64,000 nucleotides of DNA from Kuschelorhynchus macadamiae (Eukaryota > Arthropoda > Insecta > Coleoptera > Curculionidae), in NCBI GenBank assembly GCA_030620095.1, contig JAUTXW010001306.1:1776001-1840000 (forward strand), read 5' to 3'. The position numbers and the translations under genes were made by a program. Of the stretch, positions 46,301 to 59,412 are shown one piece after another (positions within the stretch are counted from its first letter, which is position 1; the number at the start of each line of letters is the position of its first letter). The notes under the pieces were generated by a model. That model had not been told where the DNA came from and did no database searches. It saw nothing but the letters and a program-made list of their open reading frames with translations.

Positions 46301-47814
46301 CGTTTAGAAAGCATTTTTATCCTAAGAGTTGATACTTATCAGAATATTCATGCATTCTCTCTAGTATATGCATAAATACAAGATAAAACCTAAATGTCTT
46401 GATATAAAGAATTCTTAAAACCTATTAAATTTAATAGAATTTTCAAGGAAAGAAAGGTTAAAGGTGATATTTATGTTCGTGCTTATAAAGTTAGATTAAG
46501 AATAAAAGCTTACGAGTTCAGTAGTTTTATGACAAATGTCTTATAGATATCATAAAGACAACTTTTTAAGTAAATATCGATTTGAAGTTAAATATTTCTT
46601 TTCTAGGATATTGATAAAACCATAGAATCTTATCAACGCCGTCATAAAACTACTTTTAAGCAACCTTAAATCCAAATTGATTTTATTATATTATTTGGGA
46701 TCCCACATACTCCAATTTTACAAGGCTTTACCTACAGATTACGGTATCGAGTGTCTTCATCATGTTGCAGTTATCTAGTCACAAAAACTATAATAACCCC
46801 AGTGTTAACTAACATTGTCATTTATAACATTTGTTACGCCACTCTCCATGTCCTTCAAAAACCCGCAAACAGCACAAAAGATTGTTTAATCCATCTAAAC
46901 ACAAGCTCAAAAATGATATATTCGTTGGTAGTGATTAATGAGTTTTGTTTTACATAATAGGGTTTTATGTCTTACTTTATGGGGTAATGTAAAACGTCCT
47001 GACAGTGTAAATATTTATGAATTATGCTGTAATTTATGCATCAGAAAACAAAATACTCCCTGCTCATTATTTCTAAATAGATTTTTATCACCAAATTTAA
47101 ACAAGTTCGAATGTAATGTAAGGAGAATTTTTTTCCCAAATATTGGGCCGTAGCTATATTTACACTTACTGATATAAAATTATTCTCATTCTTTATTATA
47201 GGTTTGATTAATAAATATTAATAATAATAATAATAAAAGTTATATTCAATGGCGGGTTGTATTAATCTGCTTATGCCACTTTGGAAATCAAGTTTTGCTA
47301 TAACATCGGGATCCACTAAACTTATTTCACCACCAATTATTTTCAGAAAAGGTATTTCAGGGAGGATTCCTTAGTCCTCTACTCTCTTCTCGTCTTAAGC
47401 TGTAGCCTTCACTTGACCAATATTCAAAACAACCTCTGAAAATAGGGCAAAAATACACTTGGACATTGGAATGGAGTTTGGTATAGATAGTTCGCAGTTC
47501 TAAAACTCTACTAGGGCCGACTACCTGGTACCGAAGGTGAAGATCCACACCGAATGCATGATACCAAGCCTTTAAGAATCAAGTATAGGCAGCGATTACG
47601 CAAAATATGGAATTCAGAATTCTCCGGGACGATGTTTGTTATTCCTGTAATACTACATTGATTTCTGGTAATCAAGTAGAGATCAGGTCATCTTAAGGAT
47701 TTAGGCGTGGGAACACGCAAGATGATGCATCCTAATCGAAGAATTCGACTACGTTTCGCGTTCGCCCGTATTTACCTCTCTTACCACCAGGGTGGACGAG
47801 GCCTTTTGCGTTTT
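43346..47814 (-). repeat. Right arm of the 9.7-kb palindrome
   Basis: Inverse copy of 38067-42532. Near its inner end a unit from CAGGGTGCTTCAGAATC (about 43647) to GAATGCCCTG (about 44094) resembles the CAGGGTG-bounded modules of the rosa elements. The outer end stops at GCGTTTT (47814), right beside another (AT)n tract. Confidence 0.95.
46750..47240 (+). pseudogene. LINE-like 3' fragment in the palindrome (also inverted at 38641-39131)
   Basis: Open frames MSSSCCSYLVTKTIITPV and VNIYELCCNLCIRKQNTPC followed by SPNLNKFECNVRRIFFPNIGP lead into a non-coding end GTTTGATTAATAAATATTAAT with an (AAT)n tail. That layout and tail resemble the LINE at 28860-29778. The protein itself I cannot place firmly. 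The identical frames on the minus strand of the left arm are the same sequence mirrored, not a second gene. Confidence 0.3.
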
Positions 47815-47824
47815 ATATTATTGC

Positions 47825-47933
<109 letters not shown>

Positions 47934-47994
47934 TTTATGTTATCAAGAATCTAATTTAATATAATTGTATCAATAAATATCTGTGACAAAAGAC

Positions 47995-49100
47995 CAGGCA
48001 CGTAGTCTAGGGGGGTCCGGACCCCCCCCCCTTGCGCGAGATCATACAAATATTTAGGAGTTTTTACATAATTTAACCTACGAAAGTAGAATTCCAATAA
48101 CAGCTGCTTAGCAGTTCCGTATTGGCTCTGCCTACTACAGCTAATTTTTAACTCGAACCTCAGGAAAATTAGGGAGCAGGCTATTTTTTGAAATTCTAAC
48201 TTTTTGACGAGTTTTTTAACAAGTCCAAGTTTACACTGTTAGACATTCTGCGATTGCAAAGAAGTTTCGCAAATATGTAAATGTAAAAAATTAAGAAAGG
48301 CTACCCTAAACAAACAAAATTTCATTTTTTTCCACAAAAATCTCCTGTCATAAGCAAAATTGCAAATGCGTCCCGAGACCAAATTTATGATAATTCCAAC
48401 AAAAATTATTATTATTAAACTTAGAATATATGGTAGCTGCTGAAAATTTCTCTTCGTGATCCATTTTCACACAATTTTGAAGTTCTTATCTTTACGTATA
48501 CAAAACACGATTTAAGGAATAAGAAAATTATTGAATTTACCTTTGGGGATTGAAAAAAATTACCTCCAAAAAATATTCGATTTTGACAGTAAGGAATGTT
48601 TAGAATTCTCAAAAAAAGAAAAACTTTTAAGCAAACGCTCATTAAAAGTAGTTTTAGAATTTCGAGAAAGTACTAAAAAGAAAGATGAATACATTTACGA
48701 TTAAAGAAATCCAGATTTTTAATGTAGCAATATAATTCCAGACCCTCTATGGAAGATAACACCACATTAACCTCGATATTAACAAAGTGACTAAGCACTT
48801 ATTTATTAAAATACTATTAAATATATAAAACCTAAAAATATTAAGCAAAAGTCGCCAACGTCCTATTTGCTCAAGATATACCTATAATTTTTTACATTTT
48901 CATAATTGCTCTACCTGCAATGTTTTAATAGATATTGGCAAATAACTAGTTTTTTTGCAACTTTTTTTCATATTTTGTTGCACTTGCAGGGGGACTAGCA
49001 ACAAGTGAAAAAAAAGCATTCTTCTTAATAATTTTTTTGTCATTGAATTGGTTTTGACAGGGTTGGATCCCCTAGAACTGAAATCCTGGCTACGTGCCTG
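47995..49100. mobile_element. Non-autonomous hAT-like element
   Basis: Starts CAGGCACGTAGTC and ends GGCTACGTGCCTG. The 8 bp outside are CAAAAGAC (47987-47994) and GAAAAGAC (49101-49108), seven of eight identical, fitting a hAT duplication. Just inside the left end is a G/C palindrome, GGGGGGTCCGGACCCCCC, and the right end has GGATCCCC. No transposase motif was found in 1.1 kb, although a stretch KEKLLSKRSLKVVLEFREST hints at a decayed frame. Confidence 0.8.
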
Positions 49101-49108
49101 GAAAAGAC

Positions 49109-50952
49109 ATATTTATGTAATGGTTCATGTCGCAATATTTATTATTAACAATAAGCTTAGTCAGTAAAGAACAAACATTTCCATGACAAAATACAACCAA
49201 TAACCGGGTGAGTTCTTATTATTATTGTTACTAAAGATGAAGATAAAACTAAATTTTGTTACATGACCCACTTTGTGTTTTGATGTCTATACCAAGAGTA
49301 TAATGCCTATTTAATACCTTTCTTTATCAGCTTATCGCCGACTTCATAGGAAATATGTAATAAAATATAATTTATCACTTTTTAATGCAACCTATTTTTT
49401 GAAATCGGGTTTGTTTTTCAGAACATTTTGATTTTACGCTTTTTCCAACACATTTTACATGTATTGGATCTATACATATTTACAGAAAATCAGCAATAAA
49501 CATGGCCCAATATTAATATGAATACAAAATTGAACTTCTTGTTCCTAAAAACCACAAAAACCATATCATGAAAAACAATATCTTTTCAGTATTTATCCCT
49601 CAATTTACCCCCTTTTTTCCCCAACATCCACCTTCCCCGCTATACATTTCACTTATTGACAATATAAATATTTTGTGCCAAGATGTTTAATATTTTTAAC
49701 ATTCATTATAATATATTATATTATTATTTATATTACCGAAATCACGTGATAAAAACCGATTCTCCCTAGTTGGGATAATGTACCTCAGGATGGTATTTAT
49801 TTACTTTTTTGATTACTTGTTTTTAATAACCAAATTTTTAGGCAATAAATTAAAGCATTTCAAATTCATTAAAGAAAATCTATAGTAAATGAAAAATTGA
49901 AAAGTAACGCTATTGCGTTATTTTTATTTTTTTTTGCTTGCTATATGAGAACTCCGACACTGCCCTAAATATTCCTTGAATATTTCATCCAAAATGCAAA
50001 CCATCCTGGAGTAATTAATTTCAACATAAAATAGTGGGTCTTACAGCTTACTCAATTAAAATTTAGTACCTATGCTTTACCAAATAGTATATTTATGTTG
50101 TTTATTAACCCCTCAAAAAAGGTGGTTTGATAAATTTTAGAGGAATATTTAAGATTTTTCACAAATATATAAATTAGCAAAACGCTGTACTCCGTTTGTC
50201 ATCAGTGTCTTCGACTTTACAGAGAAGTTGAAGTTATAAAAAATTAATTTAAGCCCAACGCAAATGTGCAATACAAAAACAAAACTTCATTTGCAAATAT
50301 AAGAACGCTATTAGACGGTGATTTTACCCTTCAAGTACAGCACTGGTATGACATAACCTTACTTACCTTCGAAAACAAATGGGTTTAAATCGTTTCTTTT
50401 TCTGCAAATAAAGCAAGTTCGCACCATTTTCTTAAAGTTTTTTAAACAGATTCTTGAAAATAGCCACACAAAACACTTGGATTTCTGAAAAACTTATTTC
50501 ACCAACTAGAACAATTACAACGCCGCGCGTCAAATAAGTCGAAATCATGAATGACTACTACCGTCTTCGGCGTCTTCCGAATGATCCCGAAAGAAATCTG
50601 TAGTATACTCGAAAAAGGTAGAATTCCGACGTTGCCGATTATTCTGTGCTTTATTTCTTGAAATAAGGAATAATAATTACAGAAGATTTAAATTACATTT
50701 AAAGCAGATTCGGTTTGAGTTATTTATAATAAGCTATTTATTAATATTTAATAATTATCAGTTTATATGGAAATTTATGCTGGGAATTTCTGGAATTCCT
50801 TGTTTATTTAGGTAATAGTATAAAGGATGATATCCGTTATAATCTGGCCACAGTAACGGTTTGGCAAACCAGGGTTAATGTTGGATTCCTCCAAAATGTA
50901 AACAACCGTGTCTATGTTATTTCCATGTCGTTGATTCTTACCATCATCTCCC
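49109..50952. other. No gene recognised
   Basis: AT-rich, no frame above about 60 codons, and no inverted repeat detected by eye. Confidence 0.5.
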
Positions 50953-51201
50953 TCACTTAAATGAACTTATTCCAAAGTATCTTTTCAATGCATCAGGCAG
51001 ATCAGTCAATGTAGATCGTATCTGATCTATCAGCAACCTTATTCCATATCCAGCTGGTTGGTCAAGATAACTTAGGATTTGCATTGGGCATTTGACTTCA
51101 CACATGACCTTTCCGCCATTTTTATAGGAATATTTCGAATATCTCGTAAATAGCTTATTCCCTACTTTGTCGACATCATCGTCACTGATCATGTCGTACA
51201 A
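50953..51201 (-). CDS. Unrecognised 82-codon frame
   Basis: Reads MYDMISDDDVDKVGNKLFTR onward, with a mixed composition (KVMCEVKCPMQILSYLDQPA, LIDQIRSTLTDLPDALKRYF) that looks more protein-like than neighbouring frames. No splice sites or family could be supported. It may be an exon of a host gene or a transposon remnant. Confidence 0.2.
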   Translation of the reverse strand: MYDMISDDDVDKVGNKLFTRYSKYSYKNGGKVMCEVKCPMQILSYLDQPAGYGIRLLIDQIRSTLTDLPDALKRYFGISSFK

Positions 51202-52204
51202 TAATTACAAATCACTCAATAATGCCAAAAATTATATATGATAACCCCGGTTGGTTGCCCGAACCTTTCTTGCTATCCAAATATTCTTCTTTCCATAACC
51301 GGAAAAGCAAGCAAAGCTCCCTTAACTGACCAATTTTCTTTTATATAAGAATAAAATATTTCTTATTTCAAGTTAGTATCTAGCTTTTTTTACAGAAGAA
51401 GCAGATTACTAAACTCTCTTTATTTGTATTTGTAGTAGTTCTGTTCCATGCTTTCTCTAACTGCCTTGTACTGTATTTTAACTCTCGCTTATGATGATAG
51501 CTTGCACTTTTTAGCAGCATGGTTTCTTCAAACCCGACCTGCATCAAATGTCGCTAATGTTTAAACTGAAAGTTGCCCAGATTCATGGAACATTTTTGTT
51601 TGTTTTTCTGAGTCGTTTATTCACAAACAAATTCATAATAGTACCTTTTGGTAATCTGTGGGCTGAATTTTAATATATGTTACTTCTAGTGGTCGAAGAT
51701 ATAATTCCAAATTGGCGTATCCACATTTTGGCTCGGAATAGTTGAAAAAAATTGAAATTCATTTTTCTCGGTCTCTGTTCAATGTATAACAATAAAAATG
51801 GTAGAGGTATAGTATCTGTAACTCGGACATGTATTTTGATAAAAGTTATATAATCCCTTATTAAGAGATGTATAACTTTTATAAAAAATTGGTTTAAACA
51901 CATTTTTGAAGATACAACTAACGAAAAACTGTTTTCGGCAAGTGTCCTGTTTTTTTCTCAGAATTAAATACAGACAGTTAAGCTGTGAAATTTTAAGATT
52001 TATAATTTTTTGTCCTTACACATCTTTCTTCTGCGGAACGGGAAACGAGATAAATAATTTTCAAAAGATTTTTCAAGACGGCGCACAGAGAGGTATTTTT
52101 CCTAAATTTCTGGCCAAAACTTTTTTCTGTACTTTATTAAATGAAAATGAATAAATGGCGTTAAAAAAGATATTAGAGAAATATATTTACAAATAGACAA
52201 TGTA
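51202..52204. other. No gene recognised
   Basis: Short frames only. Similar strings such as ATAACTTTTATAAAAAATTGG and ATTTTGATAAAAGTTATATAA face each other around 51840-51890 and form a small hairpin. Confidence 0.45.
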
Positions 52205-52858
52205 CAGGGTGTTTCACCATATTTAGACTTCATCTACTACCTTTGTTATAAGAGATAGAAAAAGATTTTACATACAAAAGTTCTAGGGATTGTCCTAAGC
52301 TGCCAGGAAATAATTTTTATTGAAACAGATGAGCATCGCAAAGCTACTAAAAAATATAAACTTGGTATTTTTTAAAAGAGACACCCTGTATATTATTGTT
52401 TCAATCAATGCGTCTCGTCTTACCGATTATATTATCAATATACCAGGTTTGATACCTTTAAAGACAACCAAGAAAACTGAGGAAAACCGTGCCATAATAC
52501 GCAATGCGGTAGAAAGAGAGGCAATATTCTCTTCTAAATATGGAATAAATATTATTATATTGCCTCTTATGGGACGGTTTTTGTCAATTTTCTCGGTTGT
52601 CTTTAAAGATAAAGGTATCAACTCTGGTATATTTTTAATCGGTAAGATGAGACTCATAGATTGAAATAATAATATACAGGGTGCCCTGTTTAAAAATACC
52701 AAGTTTATGTTTTTTGGTAGCTTTCGATGTTGATTTGTTTCAATTAAAATTATTCCCTGACGGTTTAGGTCAATCCCTACAATTTTTGTATTTAACATTT
52801 TTTTCTCTCTCCTATAATAAAGGCAGTAGATAAAGTCTAAATATGGTGAAACACCCTG
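52205..52858. repeat. Composite palindromic MITE (two arm modules plus core)
   Basis: TA flanks both ends. The left arm 52205-52388 starts CAGGGTGTTTCACCATATTTAG and ends AGAGACACCCTG. The right arm 52677-52858 is its inverse. Between them a palindromic core (52389-52676) begins TATTATTGTTTCAATCAATG and contains CTCGGTTGTCTTTAAAGATA. No coding sequence; overlapping frames on both strands simply reflect the palindrome. Confidence 0.88.
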
Positions 52859-53208
52859 TACCGGGTCTTTTTTATGGCATCCTAGATCAATTTAATTTAA
52901 ATTTAATTACGTTTCAAACCTTAACATTATCACAACGGATGAACAAAATATCAACAAAATATATATTTTCGAAATAATGAGGAAAAAATCTTTTATACTG
53001 GAAACAAATATACAGGAGGGTCCATTTAAAAAGAGTAAGTTTGGCAGTTTTTTTAAACTTCATGTATATATTTTTTTATTTTAACAAGTTTAAATATAAT
53101 ACGTACAAGTAACATATCTCCAATATCTAACGTTTTGTTGGAGAACAAAAATTAATAAAAAAACCCCTGACATTATAAAAAAAATATCAAATAAAATTTT
53201 AAAAAAAT

Positions 53209-55145
53209 TTAGTCACTTTCTACACTGGATAAACCAGATGACATGGAAGAACAGTTATCATCATTTAATATATCTTCATTTAGGTGATATAATTCAGTTC
53301 TTGGCATTGAGGATCTATGTGGTAGTAGGAGAGTTAAGGTTTCTCTGCAAAACGGTTTACTTTTCTTAGGTTGCCTTGGTCTTGATGCACTAATAAATGG
53401 GTCCGAACTTAGAAGTAGTCTGTTCAGGACATCTCGGTTACACGCTTCTCTTAAAATTTTTCGAGAAAAGTCTTGCCTATACAAACGAAAATGTTTATTT
53501 CTTGCTTCCGCGGCCTCCTCCGACAATTGACCAATAGGTAACAATGCATGATCTATGACATGGCGACATTGGATGCCAGCCATACAACTCAACATAAAGC
53601 TTTCCTGTTTCTATTCCATATTTTGAGAATTTTACCACACCAATGTTTGTGTCCGCTTGATATGGCCTCCAATATTATTTTGAATATGGTGGGTAAAATC
53701 AGGTCCAACCCAGTTATCCTGCATGATGTTTCGAGATCACCGAAGAATCTTCAGGAGGTATTCCCGTCCTTGGTATTTCCAAACCCTTGTTTAGGGATAT
53801 CTACCACTAGATCCATTTCCTCCCTAAACGATCGCTGAATTTCCTTGTGTGTAGTGTAGCAGGGACTCAAAGAATCTTATTTTAGCGGGTAAAATTGAAA
53901 GCCCAAATTTTAGACTATCGGGATTTATATTCATTGACAGGGTTAACTTGTTAAAGTCTTGAAAGGTTTGACCGCAGATATAGCATCTCATAGTCGACGA
54001 AGTATTGGTGGCTGCATTGCAAACCTTCGCATCTACCATAGTAGGTACCAAAGTATGTTTGATATGCACAACACTTCCACTTATTGTATGTACTTCAGTT
54101 TCTACTAAATTTCTAATTTGGTCTTCCATATATATAAATTCTTCATTTGTGACGTCCTTGCTTTCCTGGATGAAACGAATGCGGATGGGCCTACAAAACA
54201 TCGGAGATGATGGCGTAGGATTTTGCCAAATAACCTTTTCTTTTTCACCAGTTTTACTAACTAACCTCAGAGAAACAAGGGAGCTTTGAAAAATATTTGC
54301 ATCACTATGTGTGTTGGTCTGAAATGTTTGTTTATATTGTGATTGTTGGGAACCATCACAATCCCACTTTGTTAATAACTTCATTTTTTGTTTTTTCTCC
54401 TGACTACATGTATTTATGGTTTCATCCGGACACAATTGTATGACAGTGTGATCTAGTAGATCCTGTAGGCGGACTTCGGCACATGTTTCCGTAACCTTAA
54501 TTGCTTCCTCCTTTGGATAACAAACTTTTTTTTCCTTTTTTATCGCAGAGTAGCACGGATATATATATTTTTATTTGCAGCATGAATTACTTCATACTGC
54601 TCTGTTGTTAGATTAGCTTCCACGAATACAGCTAAGACCTCAGAAGGAGTATGCTTTTTATTAGTATTTGTTTGCGCTGAAGCAAAACTGCGTGCATATT
54701 TCTGGGCTCTTGTCGGTGTTGCTGTTATATCTTTGATAACTTTAGATAGTTTTAGTTTCCCATAGAATGATATGTCAACTCATCAGCACACACTGTGTCT
54801 TGCGCCTCTTACTGCGGTCACTTGATTCCACAAAGGGGTTTGTCGATCATCCTGATTTAATGATTGTCCAAGATGGCAGTTTTACGAAAGAACTTAGCCA
54901 CTGCTCGTTTTTGTTTGTGAAGTGATCGCCCTTGTGACTGGCGGCAACCCGTTTTCGCTTAAAATTTGCTTTAAAGTCTGACAATTTTCGTTTTAGTGTT
55001 TTGGTTTCACTTTCAGGTCACTTTGTGATTTCAATGAGTTTATTCACCAAATAAATAAACCTTTCATCAAAATTTTTTGATGGACACTCTTGCATGAGAT
55101 CATATAAAGATTTATTAGTCATTTCCATCACGAGTTCAGGACTTT
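53209..55145 (-). pseudogene. Transib (RAG1-related) transposase relic, copy C
   Basis: An acceptor TTTTTTTACAG leads into ESPELVMEMTNKSLYDLMQEC (exon start 55145), then ETKTLKRKLSDFKANFKRKR. After decayed sequence comes KLLTKWDCDGSQQSQYKQTF (first catalytic Asp, about 54370), FCRPIRIRFIQES, then TLVPTMVDAKVCNAATNTSS (second Asp), the zinc pair CYICG, and LKFGLSILPAKIRFFESLLHY. The C-terminal half (53595-53209) has LLPIGQLSEEAAEARNKHFRLYRQDFSRK (third catalytic Glu region) and LLLSSDPF. Stops and shifts near 53830-53600 destroy the NGNTAR and HKxLIH parts. It belongs to a lineage distinct from copies A and B. No CAC-type ends were found. Confidence 0.82.
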
Positions 55146-55207
55146 CTGTAAAAAAATACAACAATATTGAGACTCTACAGAGCGTTTTACAAAGAAAGGG
55201 ATCTAGT

Positions 55208-55975
55208 TAAATGGTGGGTAGTACGAACCGAGGGGCTTTTATACTTGAAAGTAAATAATTCTAAACTTAATTTTAATTTTAACGTACTGGTATTATTATT
55301 AAAATAAATAGTATGACTATGACTGGTTATAGGACTTTTATCATGGTCAATTAGGAATCAATAGATTAGTTCAGAAAATGCTGTGAAACTGATGGATAAA
55401 ATCAAAAAATAGTTTATTTAATCAATATTATGTTTTGGTTGATGTTTAGTTAGGGTTTTTGTAGCTTCTAGGTAATTTTGTTTTTTTCTCTTAAACATTT
55501 GGTATTTAGGTTAAGGTGGTCTTGGTAGGTATAATCTAAATTCAATTACAAGTTATTTTAGTTAATTATAAAATACTTACTACTAATTGAATAATAAAAC
55601 ACGAAACTGTAAATATGTTTTTTTCTTGATTAACTCAATACTGAGTTTAAACTCAATAAAAATTTTATACCAAATCCCGTTTACCTTTTAATAAAAATTC
55701 ATTTACTTAATACATAAGTTGGTAGAAGTAAGCCATTAAAAAAATAAGTAAAAAAGCAAATGAGGTGCATTAAGTTAATTTTTGTTTTTTATTAAGTTAC
55801 ATTCATTGCTATTCTGTGAATTTTTACCCATCCGACCAGTTTTAGTTTAATCACAGTTACCAATACTGTGCAAAATTGTATTAAAATCAGTTCAGTAGTC
55901 CCTGAGGTAGTACATAGTAGTATTTTACAAATTTTCAAATATGAAAGGTCCTTGGGCCGTACTACCCACCATTTG
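55208..55975. repeat. MITE with TGGTGGGTAGTACG ends
   Basis: The left end TAAATGGTGGGTAGTACGAACC and the right end (inverse CAAATGGTGGGTAGTACGGCCC) match, followed in both by a CTTT-ATA-TTGAAA block. TAGT lies outside both ends (55204-55207, 55976-55979) and may be the duplication. It sits just upstream of the Transib relic on the minus strand. No coding sequence. Confidence 0.65.
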
Positions 55976-55979
55976 TAGT

Positions 55980-57859
55980 AAATCTTTATCTAGAAATATA
56001 TTGCTAATAGGCTGAACTGTATAAGGACCGAAAACAAACGAGCTAACATTTTAGCAAAAATAAATAATTAATATAATATAATCTATAGGTGGTCCTTAAA
56101 TTAAAATCGTTCTAAATATACAGATGCAATTGCAGAAGCACTTACCTTAAATAGAGGCTTTTTAACTAGGGAAATCTTTTTCTATTTGCACTTCTTCTCG
56201 TTACAATATTAACAATTTTCAAATCAAAATGTTTAAAATTTTGGTAAAATTTCCATAATACATACATTTAATCACATATCACAACTAACTCGTAAGAACA
56301 AATTAAAAAATTATAAAATCAGCATCAGAATTTTTATGATTGAATGCTGTCATTGACGTTGCCAATGGTTACTGCATCATATTTTTCCATGACCAACTTT
56401 TCTTATCAGCTTTCGTTGCGAGAACAACAAGTCGATTTTTTATGCCTTTGTACTTAATCTTGGGGTTGCATTTGTGTGTAAATATTTGAATCCAAAAGAA
56501 AGTTTAAATTTAATAATAGTTTTGCGACACACATATGTTTTAATTTGTGTATACCAAAATGGCGGACGGTGGCGGAAGATTTTACTGTTAAATCAACCCA
56601 CTGGATAATTTTGTTTTATAATGTCATACACCTTACTGCTGGTCGGGCACACTTGCTTAAATGTCTATTTTATATAAAACATAAATGACATTGACGTATG
56701 TCTAATGACTAGTACAGGAATTGTCACGAAATATACCTAAATTAGTAACTAAAGCTAAGGGCATAAATTTAATCTACATGTCTTCCACATTATTTTCTGC
56801 CACTTATTATTGTCATAATTATTTTCAAATACTTACACCAGAGCGTAGAACAATACGCAATATAAGAATTTGGGAAATAAAAAAATGTGTGCGCTGCGCT
56901 AACGTATCTATTCGGACTGTCGCTGGTGGGAGAGGGGCTATTAGAGCGACGCAATCTGGCTGTCATGTGATGCAACGTTTATCGAGTTATAGTAGGACGA
57001 TACATTAAAGGCGATTTTCGTAAGTTTAGGTTTTACATAGTAATACCTCTTTGTGCGGCGTCGATTTCGAGACAAGGCAACCTTGAAATTGTACATTTTC
57101 GATTACCAGAAAGAATATTTTTAAAATGCAACCTAACCGCAATTTTTTATTAAATGGCTTATTTTTATAGGTATCCTTTTGGAAAATTTTAAATTGGCTA
57201 GAGGTCATTGGGAAAACATACATATACTATCATCTAAATCAGAGAATTATTGGCTGAAAATAAAAATTTGGTTACTATTTTGAATTTTCGGGGTCTCTAG
57301 GGCAATTTTCAAGTGAACGACTCTGTTGATATTCAAAACTATGACTCTGCCCTAATATAAACGCCATATCTCTAAAAATATTTGATAAAATTAATTTGTA
57401 TTGAATTTGAATCGCCAACCTTTCTTTCTGAGTAAACTTTAAACTGCAGTCCGTGGTTTCTCCATTTTAATTTGGTTATTGACACTTCGAATACAGATTT
57501 AGTGTTTTTTTTTAATATTTGATAATTCGAAAATGAATTTTTTAAATCAACTGCAAAAATTAATAAACATAGTTTCTTTCATATACTGAACATTGCGAAA
57601 ATTTGAGGTATATACTTACATTACTTGTGAAAAAACCAGCCATTTTCTACAGCTTTAGTTATAATTTAAATTCCTTAATCACTTAAAATACTTTTCTATT
57701 AATTCAAGGCACAAAGAACTATCTTTTCACAAATAGCAACATTGCGTTTATGTTAATTTCCTTAATTATATTCTCACCAAATGACGTAAAAGCAGATGCA
57801 CTCGTATACAGTTCAAATCAGATAAGCCCGTTATAAAAAGGACGAATATAGATCGAAAG
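55980..57859. other. No gene recognised
   Basis: 56880-57000 is relatively CpG-rich (GTGCGCTGCGCTAACG, GGGAGAGGGGC) and a string AAAATGGCGGACGGTGGCGG occurs near 56560. Either could mark a promoter, but no coding exon was found beside them. Confidence 0.4.
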
Positions 57860-58851
57860 CTTTCACGGCTGTGATCAATTAAGAAATCATGGTTCTTAGG
57901 ATTAGTCTGTCAAAGTTTCCAACATTTCATCTTCGATTGCACGAGGCATCTTCAGGGATTTTTACTTTACGAGGTGGAAACCCTGAATGAGCTGGATACC
58001 AAAAGTTTGGGCGACTTCAGGAACAACAAGAAGAAACTGCCAACTAGTCTTTCTCCGTAGATGAAGAGATTAAGAACGTAGTACAAAAAACTCTACAAAT
58101 GAAACACCACATTACATCAAGGAATATCTATAAGCGAACTAGTATGGCATTAGTAAAAGAAAGAATAAAAGCTACTCGTCGTGATTGGGATATAGGGGAT
58201 AGGGATTACAACTCTCAATGACATTACCAATACGCAAGCAAAAAGGATACATTAAGTAGTTACTAATAAGCAGCAGAAAAAGTTTTTCTGGACAATCAAA
58301 GATCAGTAAAACTCCCACTGAACACCGTAACAAACCTATCTTCTAAAGCAGTTATTGGAGTGGAACAATCCGTACTCTCTAAAAGCCAAAACTTCGCCAT
58401 AACACCAAGGGAAATATCTGTTGAATCCACCGAAGCCACAATTAGAAGACTTCCAGCAGAAGAAACTGACATAATAAGGAATGAAACAGCAAATATAATC
58501 AAAAATTCTAAGCCAGAAAATCGGATAAAAAGATTAAACAGTATAGACATTTTGTTCCTTCGTCAAGGATAAAACAGAATACGTTGAGAAATTACAATCG
58601 AGAGACGGATAACCAACCTTATAAATGCATTCAACCTGCCAATAGAGGCAAAGAAGACATTAAGGCCAAGCAGCTCACAGATCCCACAGTTCTAGGGACT
58701 ACCTAAAATACACACGGTTAATGTACAGGGTGGTCCACTTAAGATGCTCTTATACTTTATCTCAGTAAATAAGACACTCAGAAGAAAAAGTTAAATACAA
58801 AAAGCATTTGACCCCTAAGTATATTTTTTATTTATATTATTTTTATGTATA

Positions 58852-59214
58852 CAGGGTGTTCCATTGTGCAACTTTTTTCTTTTTAATGAAATGGTATGAA
58901 TATTTTTAGAAATTCTAATTCTACGCTTGATTTTGAGTATTTTTTGTCATCATAGCATACGAAATTTTGAGTAGTTTTTGAGAAAAATTAGCTTTTCTAT
59001 TTTTTTCGGAAAAACAGGTTTTTAGAAAAATGTGATTTTTTCACATCTGAAGACTAAAATTGTGAACTTTGGTTATGGATCCATGGGAGTGGTTAATATT
59101 TAATACTCTGACCTATCAAGAGCGAAAATCTATTATACAGGGTGGTCACAAATGACCATCAAAAAAAATGTTTTTGTAACTAAAAAACTTAATTTTTTTA
59201 AATGGAACACCCTG
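58852..59214 (+). repeat. rosa-2 left arm module
   Basis: 363 bp from CAGGGTGTTCCATTGTGC to AAATGGAACACCCTG. Another CAGGGTGGTCACAAATG end lies inside it at about 59139. Its inverse is 60900-61259. Confidence 0.8.
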
Positions 59215-59412
59215 AATTAAGCACTTTTATTGTGTTTAGGATTTAATTCTGCATCGTTCCGTATATATAGTTTATATTCTAAAAATTAGTAGTTTAGAAG
59301 TTATGACCAATTTTCTATAATAATTCGGGTATTTTTGTTAAAAATCTAGCTAAACCTAAATAATATCCTTATCTAAGTTTTTTTTAACATTATAATTAAA
59401 TTTAACATTAAA

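Noticed and set aside
52320..52798. Overlapping frames on opposite strands as genes
   Set aside because: They read the two arms and core of a palindromic MITE and resemble each other for that reason.
55208..55975. Ends of the Transib copy C element
   Set aside because: TGGTGGGTAGTACG pairs with itself across 768 bp with no Transib gene between, so it is a separate MITE; the heptamer start CAC is absent.
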